From assembly GCA_963580285.1 (NCBI GenBank), contig OY757012.1, forward strand, positions 172,009,994 through 172,073,993: DNA of 64,000 bases, given 5' to 3'. The notes beneath the pieces were generated by a model that had not been told where the DNA came from, made no database searches, and worked only from the letters and a program-made list of their open reading frames with translations. Below, one piece after another: positions 10,985 to 22,220 of the stretch (position 1 is its first letter; every line of letters begins with the position of its first letter). Made by a program: the position numbers and the translations under genes. The stretch comes from Lucinisca nassula (lineage: Eukaryota > Mollusca > Bivalvia > Lucinida > Lucinidae).

Positions 10985-11262
10985 CCATCACGTGAATAAG
11001 TCCGTGAAATGAATACCCTCATAACCCCACTTTATAAAGAGAAAACTGAGGTTTACGGGGTATGCATGATTTTCCTTATTTCTGCTCCAAGACATAGGTT
11101 GTGGTTACTCGTTAAAACCGCCTCAATGAGGCGGTTCTAACGAGCACCCACAACCTAAGTTTGCAGTATAAATAAGAAAAATATCATGGATTTTCATCTG
11201 AAAAGTAGCCATTTTGGACAAATGAAAAAATGCAGTATGCTTCACGGCTTCTTATCGTAATA
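10985..11262. mobile_element. M1 MITE abutting a CUB exon
   Basis: The copy is complete, with left end ATCACGTGAATAAGTCCGTG, central hairpin around AACCGCCTCAATGAGGCGG and right end CACGGCTTCTTATCGTAA. It stops about 8 bp before the CUB exon at 11271, so its terminal repeat supplies the sequence where the branch point and pyrimidine tract should lie. Confidence 0.7.
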
Positions 11263-11270
11263 AATTGCAG

Positions 11271-11448
11271 GCTTATGAGACCAGATACAGACCGGTTGGC
11301 AATCGAGATGATATGCAAGTTTTTGCGACGTGTTACGCCTTCAGTTGGAAACCCATTAAGACGACAACAAACATACTGCATTTGCTGTTTGGTGCAGATA
11401 ATTTTATGAGTGGAGTGGGTTTTAATATATCGTTTCATGAAGTCGAAA
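11271..11448 (+). CDS. CUB domain second-half exon
   Basis: The exon is open in phase 0 from an ATTGCAG acceptor and ends after GTCGAA-A at a consensus GTAAGTG donor, so it leaves in phase 1. The 59 residues end with LLFGADNFMSGVGFNISFHE, matching the CUB C-terminal strands (hydrophobic strand, then GxGF and an alternating hydrophobic strand). A single Cys (ATCYAF) could pair with the Cys of the preceding exon. Its exit phase and final VE match the exon at 25870, so the two are paralogous module halves. CUB domains are extracellular beta-sandwich binding modules. Ligand and full protein are unknown. Confidence 0.7.
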
Positions 11449-11529
11449 GTAAGTGAATAAAATCAGATTCTGGTGCACTTGCGAATGTAATGCCGGTCTG
11501 ATTGAATAACGTCAAATACTGTGTGACGA

Positions 11530-11611
11530 TGACATGCTTATATAAATTTGACCCTCTTAAACCCCACTTTTATACAGGACAACGAGGGTTTACAGGGATA
11601 TAAAGAGGATA
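11530..11611. mobile_element. Truncated M1 MITE
   Basis: The left half of an M1 copy (ACATGCTTATATAAATTTG, ACCCCACTTTTATAC, GAGGGTTTACAGG) is cut off where the foldback at 11612 begins. Confidence 0.6.
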
Positions 11612-11720
11612 TTTTTTTCAGTGTAAGATGGACTTTTATTTCATCGAATGAACACCAAAACCAGTATTTTCACGAATGGTGTTCATGAGTGAAATAAAAT
11701 TTGATCTTACACTAAAAAAA
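11612..11720. repeat. Foldback inverted repeat
   Basis: Arms of about 45 bp (TTTTTTTCAGTGTAAGATGG ... and its complement ending TCTTACACTAAAAAAA) flank a short loop around CCAGTATTTTCACG. There is no coding frame. It may be a small foldback transposon inserted in the MITE. Confidence 0.65.
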
Positions 11721-12642
11721 TCAAATTTTCTGTTTCTTGCATGCTTCAAAACGGCAATATTTAGCTTCACTAATCGCGTCATTCACCCTCAGAAAACACT
11801 AACTTTGCTCCTGGTCGTTTCGCGTAAATTTATTGGTTTCCAACGTATTTACTGGGTATAATGTTGGGTATAAACTGTAGTTTGCACCTGAGAGATAGCC
11901 TGGGATGGCATTTGTATGAATGGTTACTGAACTAAGTGAGAGATTAGTTTCCCAAAGAAGGTATGGACAGATCTAACGTCTCGCGACAAAATACGTGACG
12001 CCACCGTCGGCAATGACGTCATTAACATCCTTGTAACGTGTGAACGTGCATAGCGTCAATTCTAATACAGTGCATTAATTTTTAATCTGAAAAAAAAAAC
12101 TGACCACAGAATTAGATTTCGAGAAAAAAGTAGTCCCAGACAGTGAAAAATAAAATTGATATCAGTCACTGTTTGAAACAGTCGCAATATCGTTATCGAT
12201 TTCACTTAGAAATCTTTATATTTCACTGGAAAGCATGTAAGAAACATTTATAAATTTGAAAAAAATATCAGACTTTTTTATCTGAAAAGTTTCAATTTTG
12301 GGTGGTAACATTTTGAATATTTTTGAAGCGCTGTGATTTTGCACTGGTTTATTCTTTGATATACTGCTGGAAACCCGGCGTCGGCATTAACGTCACTTTC
12401 CGTGGGCTGGCGAGTTGTTTTACTTAGCTCACCACAATTATCTCATTGAGCCTTTTTAACAAAACAAATGAATATGTCAATTAGAATGGGAATTACTGTG
12501 TTAAAAATTGTCATTTATGGAGAGCAGTCGTCGGTTTACGGTCGCAAATTACGTTTCCTGCTCTGCTAACGCGTCGCCTTAAAACTACATTTGTTTCGAC
12601 CATAAACCACAGATTTACCTCCCAAAATGACAATATCCACAA
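11721..12642. other. Unassigned intronic sequence
   Basis: This AT-rich stretch lies inside the inferred intron between the exons at 11271 and 19612. It contains a GACGTCATT-rich patch near 12010 and nothing recognisable as a gene. Confidence 0.4.
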
Positions 12643-12975
12643 CTAGAAGTGAAGACAATGATCAGGAATCGATACATTTAATTCACAGCTCCCATCAGAG
12701 ACACCAAAGGGAAAGAAACAAAAACATGAAATAACTAGACCCTAATGGAAACACCAATAGCGGAAAGCTAAAAGGACCGTCACTTACCCGCAAAATGGCC
12801 AATTGGCTATCCAAAAACAAAAAATATAAGCGATACACAAACTCAAAGACAAGCCATAACAAAAATAAACCGCGACAGAAGAACCGCCTTGGAACGGCCA
12901 GTGAAACAAATCCCACTTGGGGGCTTAAATCGATTATACGCGGCTCAAATCCCCGCCCTCACTTCCGTCGCGATA
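12643..12975 (-). mobile_element. PLE-A 3' end
   Basis: A 5'-truncated A-type 3' UTR from AGAAGTGAAGACAATGATC to ACTTCCGTCGCGA on the + strand. Confidence 0.75.
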
Positions 12976-13412
12976 TAATATAATTATGCCCCCACTTTGA
13001 AAAAAAGGGTAGCTGGTTTACATCTGTTCTTCCGTGAGTCAGTGTTTCCGTCCGTCCGTCCGTCCGCGCGTCCTTCCATCCGTTTTTTTTTTTCGTCAAA
13101 GATTTCTAAAAAAAAAACATGAAAGGTAGAAACCTCAAACTTGGCAAACTAAGCAATCATGATGACTTGGGGATTATCCACTTATTTGTTCATCCGTTCT
13201 TTCGTTCTTCTTTCTCTCCATATAGGCCAATGGTAGCATTTTTCGTCAAACATTTTTCAGGAACTACAAAAGTTAGAAGTCTCAAACTTGGTATTCTAAG
13301 CAATCACGATGACCTGTATCGTATAAGAGGTAATGGGCATTATCCGCCTATTTGTTCATCCGTTCTTTTTTCTTCTATCTCCCCATACGCACTGTACTGG
13401 TAACCCGCTTTC

Positions 13413-13500
13413 GTATAAGCCTGCCCAGGAAAGTGTTGATAGGTAAACTGACCGGCACAAAATGACCTAAATATTGTTGACTGGGCCGTAAAACTGCAAA
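13413..13500 (+). mobile_element. SINE fragment (same family as 55113-55395)
   Basis: GCCTGCCCAGGAA, GGTAAACTGACCGGC, AATGACCTAAATA and TTGACTGGGCCGT occur in the same order as on the minus strand of the tRNA-derived SINE at 55.1-55.4 kb. The tRNA-like head is missing. Confidence 0.6.
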
Positions 13501-13796
13501 ACAAACAAAAACAAACTATCTCCCCATACAGGCAAATGTTAATTTTTTCGTCAAAGATTTCTCAGGAACTACAAAAGCTAGAAGTGTATCAAACGTGATA
13601 TACTATGCAATGATAATGACTAGTATTGTGTAAGAGACAATGGGCTTTCTCGGCGTATTTGTTCATCTGTCCTTACATTCTCGTTTGCCTCCATATAGAC
13701 CAATGTTAAATTTTTCCGCCAAAGATTTCTCAGGAACAACAAAAGCGAGAAGCCTCAAACTTGGTATGCAATGACATTATGATGTGTAAGAGACAA

Positions 13797-14205
13797 TGAT
13801 TCACGGAGATGTTGCACTGATGAGTTAGGAGGCCTTCATGCGGACTGAAAAAATTATTTGTCTAAATCGCGACGGAAGTAAGGGCGAGGATTGTGGCCAC
13901 GTAATATCGATTTAAGCCTCCCCCCCCCCCCCCCCGTGGAATTCGTTTCACTGACTGTTCCAAGGCAGTTCTTCTGTCGCGGTTTATTTTTGTTATGGTT
14001 TGTCTTTGAATGTCGGTATCGCTTATATTATTTTGTTTTGGATAGCCAATTGGCCATTTTTGTGGGGAAGTAACTGTCCTTTTGGCTTTCCGCTTTTGAT
14101 GTTTCCATTAGGGTCTGTTGTTTCAGGTTTGTGGTTGTTTCCCTTTGGTGTCTCTGATTGGAGCTGTGGGTTAATTGTACCGATTCCTGATCATTGCCTC
14201 CCTAT
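13797..14205 (+). mobile_element. PLE-A 3' end inside the satellite
   Basis: This A-type UTR runs from GATTCACGGAGATGTTGC to CTGATCATTGCCTC. It has a 16-base C tract (about 13920-13935) at the homopolymer-prone site before GTGGAATTCG. Confidence 0.75.
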
Positions 14206-14337
14206 TTCTCAGATTATCTGTTTTTTTTATCTTCTTTCTCTCCATAAAGGCCAATGTTAATTGTTTTGTCAAAGTTTTCTCAGGAACTGCAAAAGCTAGA
14301 AGCCTCAGACATGACATAAATGGAATTTTATTTTATT

Positions 14338-14886
14338 TTAGTATTCTTTATGTTGGTTGGCGCCTGATGCTCCGTCTTTGGTCGGGCGCCGCGGAGTCTA
14401 ACTGTTGGTTCTCTTTTGCTTCAGCAATTCTGTTGTTGTATGCTGTCGAGTCCTCAACCTTGTTTCACCTCTCTAGTGTTTTGATTTGTATGTTCTCGGA
14501 GATGTTACACTGATGAGTAAGGAAGCCTTCATGCGGACTAAACAAAATTAGTGTATACCGTGACAGAGGTAAGGGCGAGGATTATGGCCATGTAAAATCG
14601 ATTTAAGCCCCCCAGTGGAGTTCATTCCACTGACCGTTCCAAGGCTGTTCTTCTTTTGCGGTTTATTTATGTTGTTGTTTGTCACTTACTGTGTCATTTG
14701 TGTCTTCTTATTTTGGATGGCCATTTGGCCATTTTGTGGGAAAGTAACTGTCCTTATAGCCTTCCTTTGTTAAGGTTTCTATTATGGTCTGGTCGCTTCA
14801 TTTTTCTGTTTCTTTGCCTTTGGTGTCTTTGATGTGTGGAGTAAGTTAATTGTATCGATTCCTGATCTTTGTTTTACTTCTACTTT
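14338..14886 (+). mobile_element. PLE-B 3' end inside the satellite
   Basis: This B-type UTR runs from ATTCTTTATGTTGGTTGGCG to GATCTTTGTTTTACTTCTAC. It shares its upstream UTR blocks with A copies but has the B-specific end (GGCCTTCCTTTG, TGGTCTGGTCGCTTC, GGAGTAAGTTAATTG). Confidence 0.75.
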
Positions 14887-15564
14887 GATGTGCAATGCGA
14901 TAGTGATGGTTTATATTGTGTTAGAGGCAATGGGCTTTCTCGGCTCATTTGTTCATTAGTTCTTTCATTCTTCATTTCTGTCCATAAAGGCCAATATTAA
15001 GTTTTTCGTCAAAGATTTCTCAGGGACTGCAAAAGCTAGAAGCCTCAGATTTTGGACGCAATGCAATAATAATGGCTTATATGGTATAAGAGACACTGGG
15101 CTTTTTCGGCTTATTTGTTTATGTGTTCCTTCATTCTTCTTTCGCTTCATATAGGTCAATGTTAAATTTTTCTTCAAAGATTTCTCAGGAACTACAAAAG
15201 CTCGAAGCCTCAAACTTGGTTTGCTATGCAATAATGATGGCTTATATTGTGTGAAAAAGACTGGGTTTTCTTGGCTTATTTGTTTATTTGTTCTTTCATT
15301 CTGCTTTCTCTCCATAAAGGTCAGTATCGATTTTTTTTGTCAAAGATTCCTCAGGAAATACAAAAGCTGGAATCCTCTGGTATGGAATGCAATAATGATG
15401 AAATATATCGTGATAGAGACGATGAACTTTGTTTTTGTTCATCTGTTCTTGAAGCCATCAACTTAGTATGAAATGTAGTAATGACTACTAATATCATGCA
15501 AGATACACTTGGCTTTCTGACTGGTGATCAAGGTTCGGGGGTATAGTCAGATCCTCTGACAGTT

Positions 15565-15712
15565 CTAGTTTGTTCGGTCCGCATGAAGGCCTCCTAAACC
15601 ATAAGTGCAACATCTCCGAAAACACAAATATCAAACAACCACAGAGATGAAACAACGGTGAGGTCTCGACAGCAAGAAACAACTGAAATGCTAGAGCAAA
15701 AAGAAAAAAAAA
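15565..15712 (-). mobile_element. PLE UTR internal fragment
   Basis: This internal UTR segment (GTCCGCATGAAGGCCTCC, CACAGAGATGAAACAACGG) lacks the 3' terminus. Confidence 0.65.
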
Positions 15713-15799
15713 TCAAAAGTCAGATAGAAACCATATCTATGTAATCTGGAGCTAAATTCAATGGTCGTACGAATTGTTTATCCACTGTGATTTCCTTCA

Positions 15800-16053
15800 T
15801 CCAAAATTTTATGGGAACAACGAATGGGTTCCAGCAGATAAAGTAGCTAATAATGTCTTGTTTGTTTGACGGTTGCATTATATTAACATTTAAAACAGGA
15901 AGTAAATGGAACATTGGCCTACGAACAGATTCTATTAGACGAAAAGTCAGTCGTTGATGGCCACAGCAACAAACTACCATTAAGGTTTTCTGTGAATGTT
16001 GAAGAACACCAGGATAAGCATCCCACGATGCATTGGTTAACGAGCATACAAAA
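15800..16053 (+). pseudogene. Diverged PLE RT N-terminal fragment
   Basis: The conserved pre-RT box appears as WVPADKVANNVLFV, followed by VVDGHSNK and EHQDKHPTMHWL in the position of the ...DKLPTLYWLPKLHK block of better copies. It is interrupted by stops and ends where the minus-strand A copy begins at 16054. Its divergence suggests a separate older subfamily. Confidence 0.55.
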
Positions 16054-17893
16054 TAGAAGTGGAGGCAATGATCAGGATTCGATACAATCAACCCACAGCT
16101 CCCATCAAAGACACCAAAGGGAAAGACATACAAACATGAAACAACATACGCCAATGGAAACACCAACAACGGAAAGCCAAAAGGACAGTTACTTTCCCAC
16201 AAAATGGCCAATAGCTATCTAAAATAAAATAACATAAGCGACATAAACACCCAAAGACAAACCATAACAAAAATAACCCGCGACAGAAGAACCGCCTTGG
16301 AACGGTCAGCGGAAACGAATTCCACTGGGGGCTTAAATCGATTTTACGTGACCACAATCCTCGACATTATTTCCGTAACGATTTAGACAAATAATTTGTT
16401 TAGTCCGAATGAAGGCCTCCTAACTCACCAGTGCAACATCTCCGTGAACACGAATAATCAAACAACCACAGAGATGAAACAACGGTGAGAACTTTGCAGC
16501 AAGAATCCACGGAAATGCTGGAGCAAAAGAAAACCAACAGTTAGACTCCCATGGGCCCGACCAGAGACAGAGCATTTTGAACCAACAAACATTATCTTGA
16601 ACCAGATCTCTCTAACTCTCAATAAGCCTTTACGTTGGAACCCTCTGAGGCCTGACCCACCGGCGTGCAATTAAAGAGGGAAGCAAAGTTGTCAACCGTG
16701 ATTGGGTTAACCACCATGCATGCAGTCTGTTGTATATCATTTATGTTGTACCCGATCTTTTTGTATCGAAGAATGATTTTACGAAATTGGGTGCTGAAGT
16801 CATTGCAGTTATATATTTTTCTGAATTTATACTTAGTCATCATATTACTCGGGCCCCGACAGACCTTGTTGCAGAAGAGATTTAAGTCCAATATTGAATT
16901 TTGAAATAAAATCAGAATGACGTCTATAAAATTTTGACAAGACTTTTCGTAGTTTATGGTACCGATAACCCTGATTAAGAAGGTTAGCTGAAATATAATC
17001 GCCATAGGAGAAACATCACCGTCCGAAAAAAGAAAATTTACAATCTCAAATTTAAAATCATCGCGTTTATTATAATTTTTGCAAGAAATAAACCCATCTA
17101 CAATAGATAGATGTAAATCCAAAAACGGGGCCTCGGTATCAGAAGAATTTGCTTTATTCAACTGAAGTTCTGGGGGGGGGGGGGTGCATCTGACTCATCA
17201 AACCATCGAAAAAGGTAGTATCAATATGTAATTTATCAACCAAATATCTAGAAGTGGAGCTAAAAGCTTCAATGATTTCAGACTGGTTTTCAGCAGAAAG
17301 GGACATCATGAAGTCTCTCTCATAACAAAACAAAAACAGATCAGCCAGAAGTGGTGCGCAATTAGTACCCATTGGAATACCAACAAATTGTCTAAATAAC
17401 TAAGTACCACATCTTATGTAAATATTGTCAAGTATAAAGGTGAGAGCTTCACACATTCTCTGACATGACCATAAAGTATAATTTTATGCTCTTCAGAAGT
17501 GACAAAGGTATTTCTTACATTACATGCAAGATGTAGGGAGTCTTCCCTATGAAATGTCCATTCAGTTAAATAATTAAGTGTTTCTTTTATACGATTATGA
17601 GGGAGTGAAGTGTAAAAGGTGGAAAAATCATAAGCTGACAGACTTGAAGCATGAAAACGCCTGGATTTTAATTTATTTTAAACTTCATTAGATTTTTTAT
17701 AGACCAAAACAGATTTCTACCTGATCTTTCGAAAACATTGTCGCAATATTTTATCAAATGTTTTTTGATGGCAGTAAAACATGAAGTTAATAAGTTGGAG
17801 AGTTCAGTGGTGCTACAAGGGCTTGAATTTGCAATAAGCCTTGCTTTGTATGGTCTTTATGAAGTTTAGGTAACCAATATAACGTAGGAATCT
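16054..17893 (-). pseudogene. PLE-A copy, RT plus 3' UTR
   Basis: One of the longest copies. The 3' UTR occupies 16054-16620. Coding sequence then reads upstream on the minus strand: the C-terminal region (FASLFNCTPVGQ, LRYKKIGYN), the post-RT FLDLHLSIVDGFISC box near 17100, the active site as SRYLVDKLHID near 17230 (first catalytic Asp of the pair replaced by Val), GTNCAPLLADLFLFCYERDF near 17340, and the thumb and palm regions out to 17893. A G run at 17173-17186 shifts the frame next to the active site. It is truncated by the B copy at 17894. Confidence 0.8.
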
Positions 17894-18090
17894 TGTCCTA
17901 AAGTAGAAGTAAAACAAAGATCAGGAATCGATACAATTAACTTACTCCACCCATCAAAGACACCAAAGGGAAAGAAACACAAACATTAAGCGACCAGACC
18001 ATAATTGAAATCTAAACAAAGGAAGGCCATAAGGACAGTTACTTTCCCACAAAATGGCCATATTGCCATCCAAAATAAAAAGACACAAGT
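17894..18090 (-). mobile_element. PLE-B 3' end
   Basis: B-type terminus AGTAGAAGTAAAACAAAG followed by about 200 bp of UTR, adjoining the RT copy upstream. Confidence 0.75.
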
Positions 18091-18447
18091 CTACACTATA
18101 GTCTATGCGAGATTTACTCTGACAATAGTGAAAAATTAAGAGATTTTCAGGAAACAACAAAATTAATGTCATGTAAGAATCGAAGTAGACAAATGCGTAG
18201 GGTTATAAATCACCGTTATCACAGTTTGTCTGTCAGTTTTAAATAGACAAATTACTCGCGATGTGTGCTCCGGATTTGATTTTTTTGGACTGACCCCCAA
18301 ACTGCGATTTATTGCCCCAGCACAAATCACTGCTAGAGCTGATCTATTTCATAAAAAGATTTTTTTTTGCGTTCAGGTGAGGTAAGATTTATCAAGCTCT
18401 AGGCCTGGCTGCAAACCGACCAGAGTTTTTTGTCTCATGACATGAAT

Positions 18448-19325
18448 AATGCTACTTACTCAGTGTTGTTGGTTGTTGACGAAGATTTTAATGCTACTTA
18501 CTCTGTGTTGTTGGTTATTGGCGCAGATTTTAATGCTACTTACTCTGGGTTGTTGGTTGTTGGCGCAGATTGTAATGCTACTTACTCTGTGTTGTTGGCG
18601 CAGAATTTAATGCTACTTACTCTGTGTTGTTGGTTGTTGGCGCAGATTTTAATGCTACTTTAATGTTTAGGTTTCCATTATGGCTGGTCGCTTAATGTTT
18701 GTATTTCTTTCCCTTTGGTGTCTTTTATGGGTGGAGTAAGTTAATTGTATCAATTCCTGATCTTTGTTTTACTTCTACTTTACACTGTGCTGTTGGTTCT
18801 TGGCGCAGGTTTAAATGCTACTTAATCTATGTTGTTGGTTGTTGGTGCAGGTTTTAATGCTACTTACTCTGTGTTGTTGGTTGTTGGCGCAGGTTTTAAT
18901 GCTTCTTACTCTGTGTTGTTTGTCGTTGGCACAGATTTTAATGCTACTTACTCTGTGTTGTTGGTTGTTGGCGCAGGTTTTAATGCTACTTAATCTGTGC
19001 TGTTGACTGTTGGCGCAGGTTTTAATGCTACTTACTCTGTGTTGTTGGTTGTTTGCGCAGATTTTAATGCTACTTACTGTGTGTTGTTGGTTGTTGGCGC
19101 AGATTTTAATGCTACTGACTATGTGTTGTTTTTGTTGGCGCAGATTTAAATGCTGCTTACTGTATGTTGTTGGTTGTTGGCGCAGGTTTTAATGCTACTT
19201 ACTGTGTGTTGTTGGTTGTTGGCGGCGCAGATTTTAATGCTACTGACTCTGTGTTGTTTGTTGCTGGCGCAGATTTAAATGCTGCTTACTCTTTGTTGTT
19301 GGCTGTTGGCGCAGATTTTATGTAT
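18448..19325. repeat. 42-bp minisatellite, about 18 units
   Basis: The unit contains TTTTAATGCTACTTACTCTG, TGTTGTTGGTTGTTGGCGCA. I count six units before 18660 and twelve after 18783, separated by a B-type PLE 3' end (18664-18779, +). Because 42 is a multiple of three, one frame stays open in each block and would encode a 14-residue repeat NATYSVLLVVGADF. No splice sites or start support translation. It lies in the intron before the CUB exon at 19612. Confidence 0.9.
18664..18779 (+). mobile_element. PLE-B 3' end inside the minisatellite
   Basis: The last about 115 bp of the B-type UTR (TTTAGGTTTCCATTATGG to TTGTTTTACTTCTACTT) split the minisatellite array. Confidence 0.8.
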
Positions 19326-19611
19326 AGTACATTTCCTCTACTAAGACCACATTTGGGACTGTTTTAAAGTGATTAAGACCACCTTTGGGACTGTTCAAAA
19401 GTGGTCTATAAGGCCACTTTTGAAACGGCCAAGGGGTGGTCTCTGATCAGAGGACATGTTGTGCTGAAAACTCGAAGATAGAATAACTGCACCCTTCTAA
19501 ATAAGCTTTTAAAAGCAGAATTAGACTTCATTTTAGATGGTCCTAATAGATGGATTTCACTGTATATGTAAAGTGTATGTCTGATTTTCTCTTTTGCGTT
19601 ATGTGTTTCAG

Positions 19612-19793
19612 AACAGGAATGTGGGGGTATTCTGAAAGCCAATGAGGGTTTTGTATCCCTTCCAAACGAGGAAACTGAAGACTTCCAAGGTATGCACTAC
19701 GAATGTAACTGGATAATCGAACTTGAGGACAACAAAGTTATCGAACTACAGCTGTTATTTTTGGACGATCCTGGATGTAAAACAACATTAGTG
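19612..19793 (+). CDS. CUB domain first-half exon
   Basis: The acceptor is CTTTTGCGTTATGTGTTTCAG and the donor is GTG|GTAAGTG. The exon enters in phase 1 and leaves in phase 0. The 60 residues carry CUB hallmarks in order: ECGG near the start (Cys1), HYECNWIIEL (Cys2 then the W-x-I strand), VIELQLLFL, then DDPGCKTTLV (Cys3). With the exon at 25870 (ELCNN, Cys4) all four CUB cysteines are present, so this module can form both disulphides. The entry phase matches the exit of the exon at 11271 and the exit phase matches the entry of 25870, so the three join in frame. It would be an extracellular domain. The identity of the whole protein is unknown. Confidence 0.8.
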
Positions 19794-19919
19794 GTAAGTG
19801 AATACATCTCAGATCTTTCATCTCTTTTAACAAATGATGTAGCTCTGTTAACATTTCCTTTCATGAGAAGACAATATCGATAAAGGAATAAATTTTCTTT
19901 TCAAAACCGTCGCTTCATC

Positions 19920-19944
19920 TACGCACGCACGCACGCACGCACGC
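19920..19944. repeat. (ACGC)n microsatellite
   Basis: About six ACGC units followed by GCCCGC, in the intron after the CUB exon at 19612. Confidence 0.9.
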
Positions 19945-20185
19945 CCGCAAAAAAGCGACAAAACAAGACATATCATTGACAACGAGCAATATAAACAGAA
20001 TGCGTGATGCTACTGCGTTTATGTTAAACATAGATAACGAGACCAATCTGAGCTCGAAATTACCTGGTACACACAAAGCGAAAGGACCTTCATGGGTGAT
20101 ACCTCAGCTCTTACCTTGTGCTGTGCACGCTTATGTCCTCATTTCCACTGGTACTTCTGAATGCGTCTATGTTATGAGCAATACA

Positions 20186-20268
20186 CAGGTTGAGGGTGCT
20201 TGTTAGAACTGCCTGATTGAGGCGCTTCTATGGAGCAGTCACAACCTAGGTGTGGAGTAAAAAGAAAC
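20186..20268. mobile_element. M1 MITE core remnant
   Basis: Only the central hairpin remains (CACAGGTTGAGGGTGCTTG, AACTGCCTGATTGAGGCG, GCAGTCACAACCTAGG). Confidence 0.55.
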
Positions 20269-20479
20269 AAAAATCTCATTTTGTTTAATCAGGAAAACAA
20301 CCTTTTTGAAAATACGAAAAATTGTACCGTGTCTTATAGGATTCTTATAGTGATTGCTTGGTCCTATGAAATCTAGTGACATGTCTCTGTCCATCAGAAC
20401 AGGCTTTGAGGGTATCCGTGTATCTTTCGTTTGACTACAACTGGAGCTCAACTCCCTTGTAGCTTACATTTAAGCCTGC

Positions 20480-21540
20480 TCATGCGCATGACAAATCCTA
20501 CAATAAGACCGGTGCGACCAGCACAGACTCAAATAAACCGGTGCACCCATCCAGTGCAAGACCTTTTGGTTATGCCTCTTGGAATAGATATTAGCCTATA
20601 GTGTGTACATGCGATCAGCGAAGACCTGCTCAGACTGCGCGAAAGCGAAGGCTGATCTGAGTCTTCGCTGGTCGCTCAAGCCTTCTTGTAGCTTTTGTCC
20701 TTCGATGTCTCATTTATCAAGCTCAAGGGAATAGTTGCGCAAACGTTCATCAGCGCTTGACGAGCTTGCAAGTGGCCTTACTGTTAAGTATAACAATATT
20801 TGATACCGTAGTAGTTCGCTGAAAATCTTAAAAAAATGCTCCCGTTTTGTTTCAAATAGCGGTGTATATGCCATATTCAGTGATCAAAATTTTAACTAAC
20901 GACGTAGGCAGTTTCGAACAACTGGCCCCTTGTCACATCGCCTGTCCATCTCATATGTGTCCGTTTAAGGAAAGTATATACATTCTGCATCCCTGTTCTA
21001 TTCAGGACTTCTTTGACTGAAATCCTGGCTTGGCAATTTGGCCATTCCTTGAATCATTAATGTGTCAACTGTCGACAGTGTATCAAGGTACTAGGCGAAC
21101 TTGTCAACCGCTAACAATCTTTGACCTTCCACTGTGATAGTAGACTTCTCGTCAGATGTTGGCTGATGTGATATTTAAGTCATGTTTGCTTGCTGCGAGA
21201 TAATTGCTGTAGCGATAATCAGTTAGGTTTTAGCATGTTCGCCTCAGTCAGAGATTCCTTTGCTATATCACCAGCAACAAGGATCGTGTGTAACACCTCT
21301 GTCTGTTCCTTGTGGTAAAGCCTGCAACCCTTTTATGTTAAAAACTAAAATCCCAACTATGGAATAGATCAGAGAATTTTGGATACCTGCAAGCATACTA
21401 ATGTATAACTGCAGCACCATTGCAATGGACTTGACCAAAACCTAATCTTTTTCATACTTTTCTAAAGTTCCTCGTGGCTGACTGAGGCGAATTCATCGGT
21501 GTGGTCAACAAAGGCCATGTTAAGGTCCTGATCTGTTTTT
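20480..21540. other. Unassigned intronic sequence
   Basis: No gene is seen. 20620-20700 holds a short self-complementary stretch (GCGAAGACCTGCTCAGACTG ... GGTCGCTCAAGC). The rest looks single-copy within the window. Confidence 0.4.
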
Positions 21541-21542
21541 TG

Positions 21543-22068
21543 CATTTTCATGCCCCGCCACAAAAGTAGCGGGATATTATGCTATACCCTCCGAAAGTTT
21601 GAGTGTTTGTCCGTCCGTCTGCGCGTTATGAGTTCGTGTCCGCTCCATAACTCAGATAACGTTTGGGACAATTTCAAAACATTTAATTAAACATAATGTG
21701 CACATAACCGTTACTCTGATTTTCCTACTTTTGGAGATATTGCCCTTTGAACATTGAACATAGGCTTTTCTACTATATACTCGTGTCCGCGCCATAACTC
21801 TGACCTTGTTAGAGATATTTAAAAAAAATCATACAAATATAACGCACCATGAATCAAAGTGCAGCACATAACTCTAGTCTGCCTACTTGTGGAGATATTT
21901 TCCTTTGAACATTGAACACAGCAATTTTTCTATGTACTGTAAGTTAAAGGGGGTTAGAGATAGTTTCATGAAATTTGTCATAATTGTAAATCACAATTCA
22001 ATACAATGGAAAACATAGATACCATAACTCTGGTAAACCTACTTTGTGGTATACGGCCCTTGGAATAT
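21543..22068 (+). repeat. ~150-bp tandem repeat element
   Basis: The element starts CATGCCCCGCCACAAAAGTA with a GTCCGTCCGTC run, then units of about 150 bp containing GTGTCCGC-CCATAACTC, ACTTTTGGAGATATT and CCTTTGAACATTGAACA. The same family lies in reverse orientation at 24300-24870, and another piece is near 22450-22590. Confidence 0.6.
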
Positions 22069-22220
22069 AGAGGATCTTACATGAGTGCTCATGTATTATT
22101 GAATTTATTAAACTCGTTGAGGAAAAGGGATAAAATGCTCGGCAAAGCCTCGCATTTTATCCCTTTTCCTCAACGAGTTTAATGAATTCAATAATACACG
22201 AGCACGAATGCAAGATTCTA
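22069..22220. repeat. Long near-perfect palindrome
   Basis: Arms of about 65-70 bp meet at CTCGGCAAAGCCTCG. The inner 50 bp of each arm is nearly identical (GAGGAAAAGGGATAAAATGC against its complement). It could form a cruciform or a long hairpin RNA. No coding frame. Confidence 0.8.

Larger units (their letters stand above)
12985..15520. repeat. ~168-bp tandem satellite element with insertions
   Basis: The 5' end reads ATGCCCCCACTTTGAAAAAA, followed by a GTCCGTCC run and units of about 165-170 bp, each with TTTTTCGTCAAAGATTTCTC, GGAACTACAAAAGCTAGAAG and TTCATTCTTCTTTCTCTCC. Units are seen near 13.1, 13.25, 13.55, 13.7, 14.25, 15.0, 15.17 and 15.33 kb. The array is interrupted by a SINE fragment (13413-13500), an A-type PLE (13797-14205, +) and a B-type PLE (14338-14886, +). 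Confidence 0.7.

Noticed and set aside
18430..19367. Leu/Cys-rich open frames as a membrane protein
   Set aside because: They are translations of the 42-bp minisatellite in several frames, split by a PLE insertion.
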